Positions 62,300 through 64,000 of a stretch of DNA of 64,000 bases are shown here, piece after piece. The notes under the pieces were generated by a model, which was not told the DNA's origin, made no database searches, and saw nothing but the letters and a program-made list of their open reading frames with translations. Source of the DNA: Candidatus Binatia bacterium (GTDB taxonomy: Bacteria; Desulfobacterota; Binatia; HRBIN30; BPIQ01); NCBI GenBank assembly GCA_026004195.1, contig BPIQ01000001.1, positions 186,001 through 250,000 on the forward strand, read 5' to 3'. The position numbers and the translations under genes are program-made. How positions within the stretch are numbered: position 1 is the first letter of the stretch; the number at the start of each line of letters is the position of its first letter.

Positions 62300-63874
62300 C
62301 TATCCCGTGCCCGCCGGCTCGGTCGCGAGTTCGCGGAACCGCAAGAGTTCCACGAGCCGGTACCCCGTGTACCGGCCCACGAGCACGAGCATGCCGAGGA
62401 TGACGAACAGGACTTCGGGAAAAACCAGCAAGAACGACTGGAGCCAGCGAGCCTGGATCACGGCATACGTGAAGTAGATCGCCAGCACCGTGGCGGCAAG
62501 TCGGTTCATCGTGTTACGCCACCCCTCTTCTTCGAGGCTCACGCTCATGCGCTCCACCACCATCGTGATGATGACGAAGGGGAAGGCGCTGATGCCTTCC
62601 GACGGAAGGCGGAATCGGTCGGTCGCGACCATGAGGACGACCAGCAGCAGGACGACGACGGTCAGGATGAAGGCGACCCGGGCCACCATGAGAAGGTAGA
62701 GTCGCTGGATCAGGAGCCGGGTGGCGAGCGCGCCGAGGATGACGACCGTGAGGAAAACGGTGCCGTAGAGGAGCCCCGTGGCGGTGAAGGCCAGGGCGAT
62801 GAGCATCGGCATGAACGTTCCGAACGTGCGGAAGCCCACGATGCTGCGGAACACGGCGATGGCCAGGGCCCCGACGGGAACGAGGAGCAGGAGCCGGAGA
62901 TGCCGCTGGACTTGCACGGGCAGGAGAAGGAGGGAAACGCGGTCGAGCGGATGCGAGGACTCCGAGAGGCGGCGCTCGACCACGTGGAGGTAGGTCTCGA
63001 GCTCCGACTGCACGTCGAAGCGGTAGGAGAGAGAAGTCGTCTGTTCCTGCCGGATGACGTTCCCCGAATCCCAGGCCAAGGCGAGCCGGCCGGCCGGGAT
63101 CGTGCCGAATCGCCGCATCACGGCGTCGGCCGGGACCCACGCGCCTCCCAGGTAGACCTCGTTCCAGTGATGGAGCGCGTCGTGCGTGCCGTCTTCGAGG
63201 AAGATGCCGGACACGATCCGGCAGGGCAGCTCGTAGGCCCGGGCCAGGGCACAGAAAAGCCGCGCTCTCCCGAGGGGGGTACCCCGTCCCTCCCGAAGGG
63301 TGGCGAGTGCGTCCATTTCGCCGGTGCTCTGGAGGTGCCCGATCTCGCGACTCACGAACTCGAAAATTTCCCGTGCGAGCTTCACCTTGTCTCCGCCCTC
63401 GAGCGCGAGTTCTTTCCCGAGGGCCGCAATGGCCGGGTCCGACGCCTGGACGGCCGGGGCTTCCCGCAGGTAGGGCCGGACGGACTCCGGGTAGGAGCGG
63501 CGCCGTTCGGAGTCGGGTACCGCTCGCGCGTATTCCCGGGTCTGGACGGTCACCTGATAGCTCACCGTCGCGGCACCGCTCAGGCGTCCGCTCCAGCGTC
63601 CCGTGCGCGCCGCGTTTTCTTCCGTGATGCTGAACCGGAGAGGCCCGGATCTCACCTGCTCGCTCAAGAGGGTCTGATAGCCCGACGTTCCCGGGAGGGA
63701 AGCGTCGACGACGACACGGGCTCCCTTCCCGCTCACGTGGATCACGAGCTCGACCCGCCACGTGCTGCCGAGGTGGGAGGTCGTGAGCGGGTAGTGGAGG
63801 CCGAACACCTTGTAGAGAAAAACGCCGAGCCCGAGGAGCACGAGCGCCCCGCTGACGAGAAGCGAGCGGCGCAT
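62300..63874 (-). CDS. UUP1-type protein: inactive transglutaminase plus 7TM
   Basis: A 524-residue membrane protein. After an N-terminal membrane anchor (residues 6-25) comes a periplasmic region (about 26-310) with a transglutaminase-like fold: GTPLGRARLFCALARAYELP, then HHWNEVYLGGAWVPAD. His236 and Asp250 are kept, but Pro200 stands where the nucleophilic Cys is expected. The C-terminal region (about 318-505) has some seven helices, starting near LRLLLLVPVGALAIAVFRSI. This is the inactive-transglutaminase/7TM pair of Pfam families (Transglut_i_TM, 7TM_transglut) usually found with a RimK-like ligase, as here. Confidence 0.9.
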   Translation of the reverse strand: MRRSLLVSGALVLLGLGVFLYKVFGLHYPLTTSHLGSTWRVELVIHVSGKGARVVVDASLPGTSGYQTLLSEQVRSGPLRFSITEENAARTGRWSGRLSGAATVSYQVTVQTREYARAVPDSERRRSYPESVRPYLREAPAVQASDPAIAALGKELALEGGDKVKLAREIFEFVSREIGHLQSTGEMDALATLREGRGTPLGRARLFCALARAYELPCRIVSGIFLEDGTHDALHHWNEVYLGGAWVPADAVMRRFGTIPAGRLALAWDSGNVIRQEQTTSLSYRFDVQSELETYLHVVERRLSESSHPLDRVSLLLLPVQVQRHLRLLLLVPVGALAIAVFRSIVGFRTFGTFMPMLIALAFTATGLLYGTVFLTVVILGALATRLLIQRLYLLMVARVAFILTVVVLLLVVLMVATDRFRLPSEGISAFPFVIITMVVERMSVSLEEEGWRNTMNRLAATVLAIYFTYAVIQARWLQSFLLVFPEVLFVILGMLVLVGRYTGYRLVELLRFRELATEPAGTG

Positions 63875-64000
63875 GGGCTAGGGACGGGAGAGATCTTCGG
63901 CCGGGGGTGCGACCGGGAGGGCGGTGGTTGGCTTCACGTCGGCCGGAGTTTATACCACCGCGTCTCTCTCGGGGAAAAGCCCGGGAGAAAGATCCGCACC
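63875..64000 (-). promoter_or_regulatory. upstream region of the UUP1 operon with possible promoter
   Basis: No gene is seen here. On the minus strand TATAAA (63954-63949) could be a -10 box with a weak TTTCCC (63977-63972) 17 bases upstream. Between it and the UUP1 ATG is a 19-codon frame starting GTG at 63937 and ending TAG at 63878, three bases before the ATG. Whether it is translated is unknown. Confidence 0.35.

Noticed and set aside
63878-63937. The 19-codon frame before the UUP1 gene as a real gene
   Set aside because: It is too short and biased in composition to support as a CDS without conservation data; kept only as a low-interest observation.

Overview
The window is a dense, strongly GC-rich bacterial chromosome segment from a diderm, LPS-making organism. 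Gene order (bamA-ompH-fabZ-lpxA-lpxI-Gfo/Idh-lpxB-msbA-waaA-lpxK, pheA-hisC-tyrA-aroA-cmk-rpsA-ihfB, xerD-M50-trpS-scpA-scpB-rluB) resembles deltaproteobacterial lineages in the broad sense (Desulfobacterota, Binatota or Myxococcota type). The exact phylum cannot be fixed from the sequence alone. No insertion sequence, prophage or CRISPR array was seen.

Layout. (1) 1-15503, plus strand: an almost gap-free outer-membrane superoperon covering lipoprotein release (lolC/E end, lolD), beta-barrel assembly (bamA, ompH), lipid A synthesis (fabZ, lpxA, lpxI, a Gfo/Idh oxidoreductase, lpxB), lipid A flipping (msbA), a DUF374 acyltransferase, Kdo transfer (waaA), the 4'-kinase (lpxK), a Trm112-like zinc peptide, a Kdo/WaaP-like kinase and two core glycosyltransferases. 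lpxD is not in its usual place. (2) 15479-22909: more glycosyltransferases and ADP-heptose synthesis (rfaE1, and rfaE2 as a separate gene), yicC, an archaeal-type cytidylate-kinase-like gene where gmk usually sits, relA/spoT and rpmB. (3) 22993-34808: pgi, mutL, miaA, an aromatic amino acid operon, cmk, rpsA, ihfB and a HIT hydrolase. (4) 34851-48142: an AAA+/VWA pair, mutS, glnD, xerD, a membrane M50 peptidase, trpS, scpAB, rluB and an initiator tRNA-Met with its own promoter. (5) 48284-63874 is accessory: a GT-C-like membrane protein, a frameshifted sensor kinase, a 24-cysteine secreted protein built from two identically spaced units, a thiolase/DUF35 pair, a luciferase-like oxidoreductase, a CPBP protease, a frameshifted beta-propeller lipoprotein, an SpmA-SpmB fusion, and a four-gene minus-strand operon.

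The operon at 58466-63874 is the best candidate for an under-described system. It joins a membrane protein with an inactive transglutaminase domain and a 7TM region (UUP1 type), a RimK-like ATP-grasp ligase, a second secreted transglutaminase-like protein without a recognisable triad, and a secreted gingipain-like (C25, clan CD) cysteine protease. The ligase/UUP1 pair is known as a peptide-modification module; the C25 partner is the unusual part.

A second theme is transcriptional. Several genes start only 6-8 bases after a TGCTA-type or TATAAT-type -10 element that often has a TTGnnC -35 box 17-18 bases upstream. This suggests frequent leaderless mRNAs. Most other genes are coupled by ATGA, GTGA or longer overlaps.
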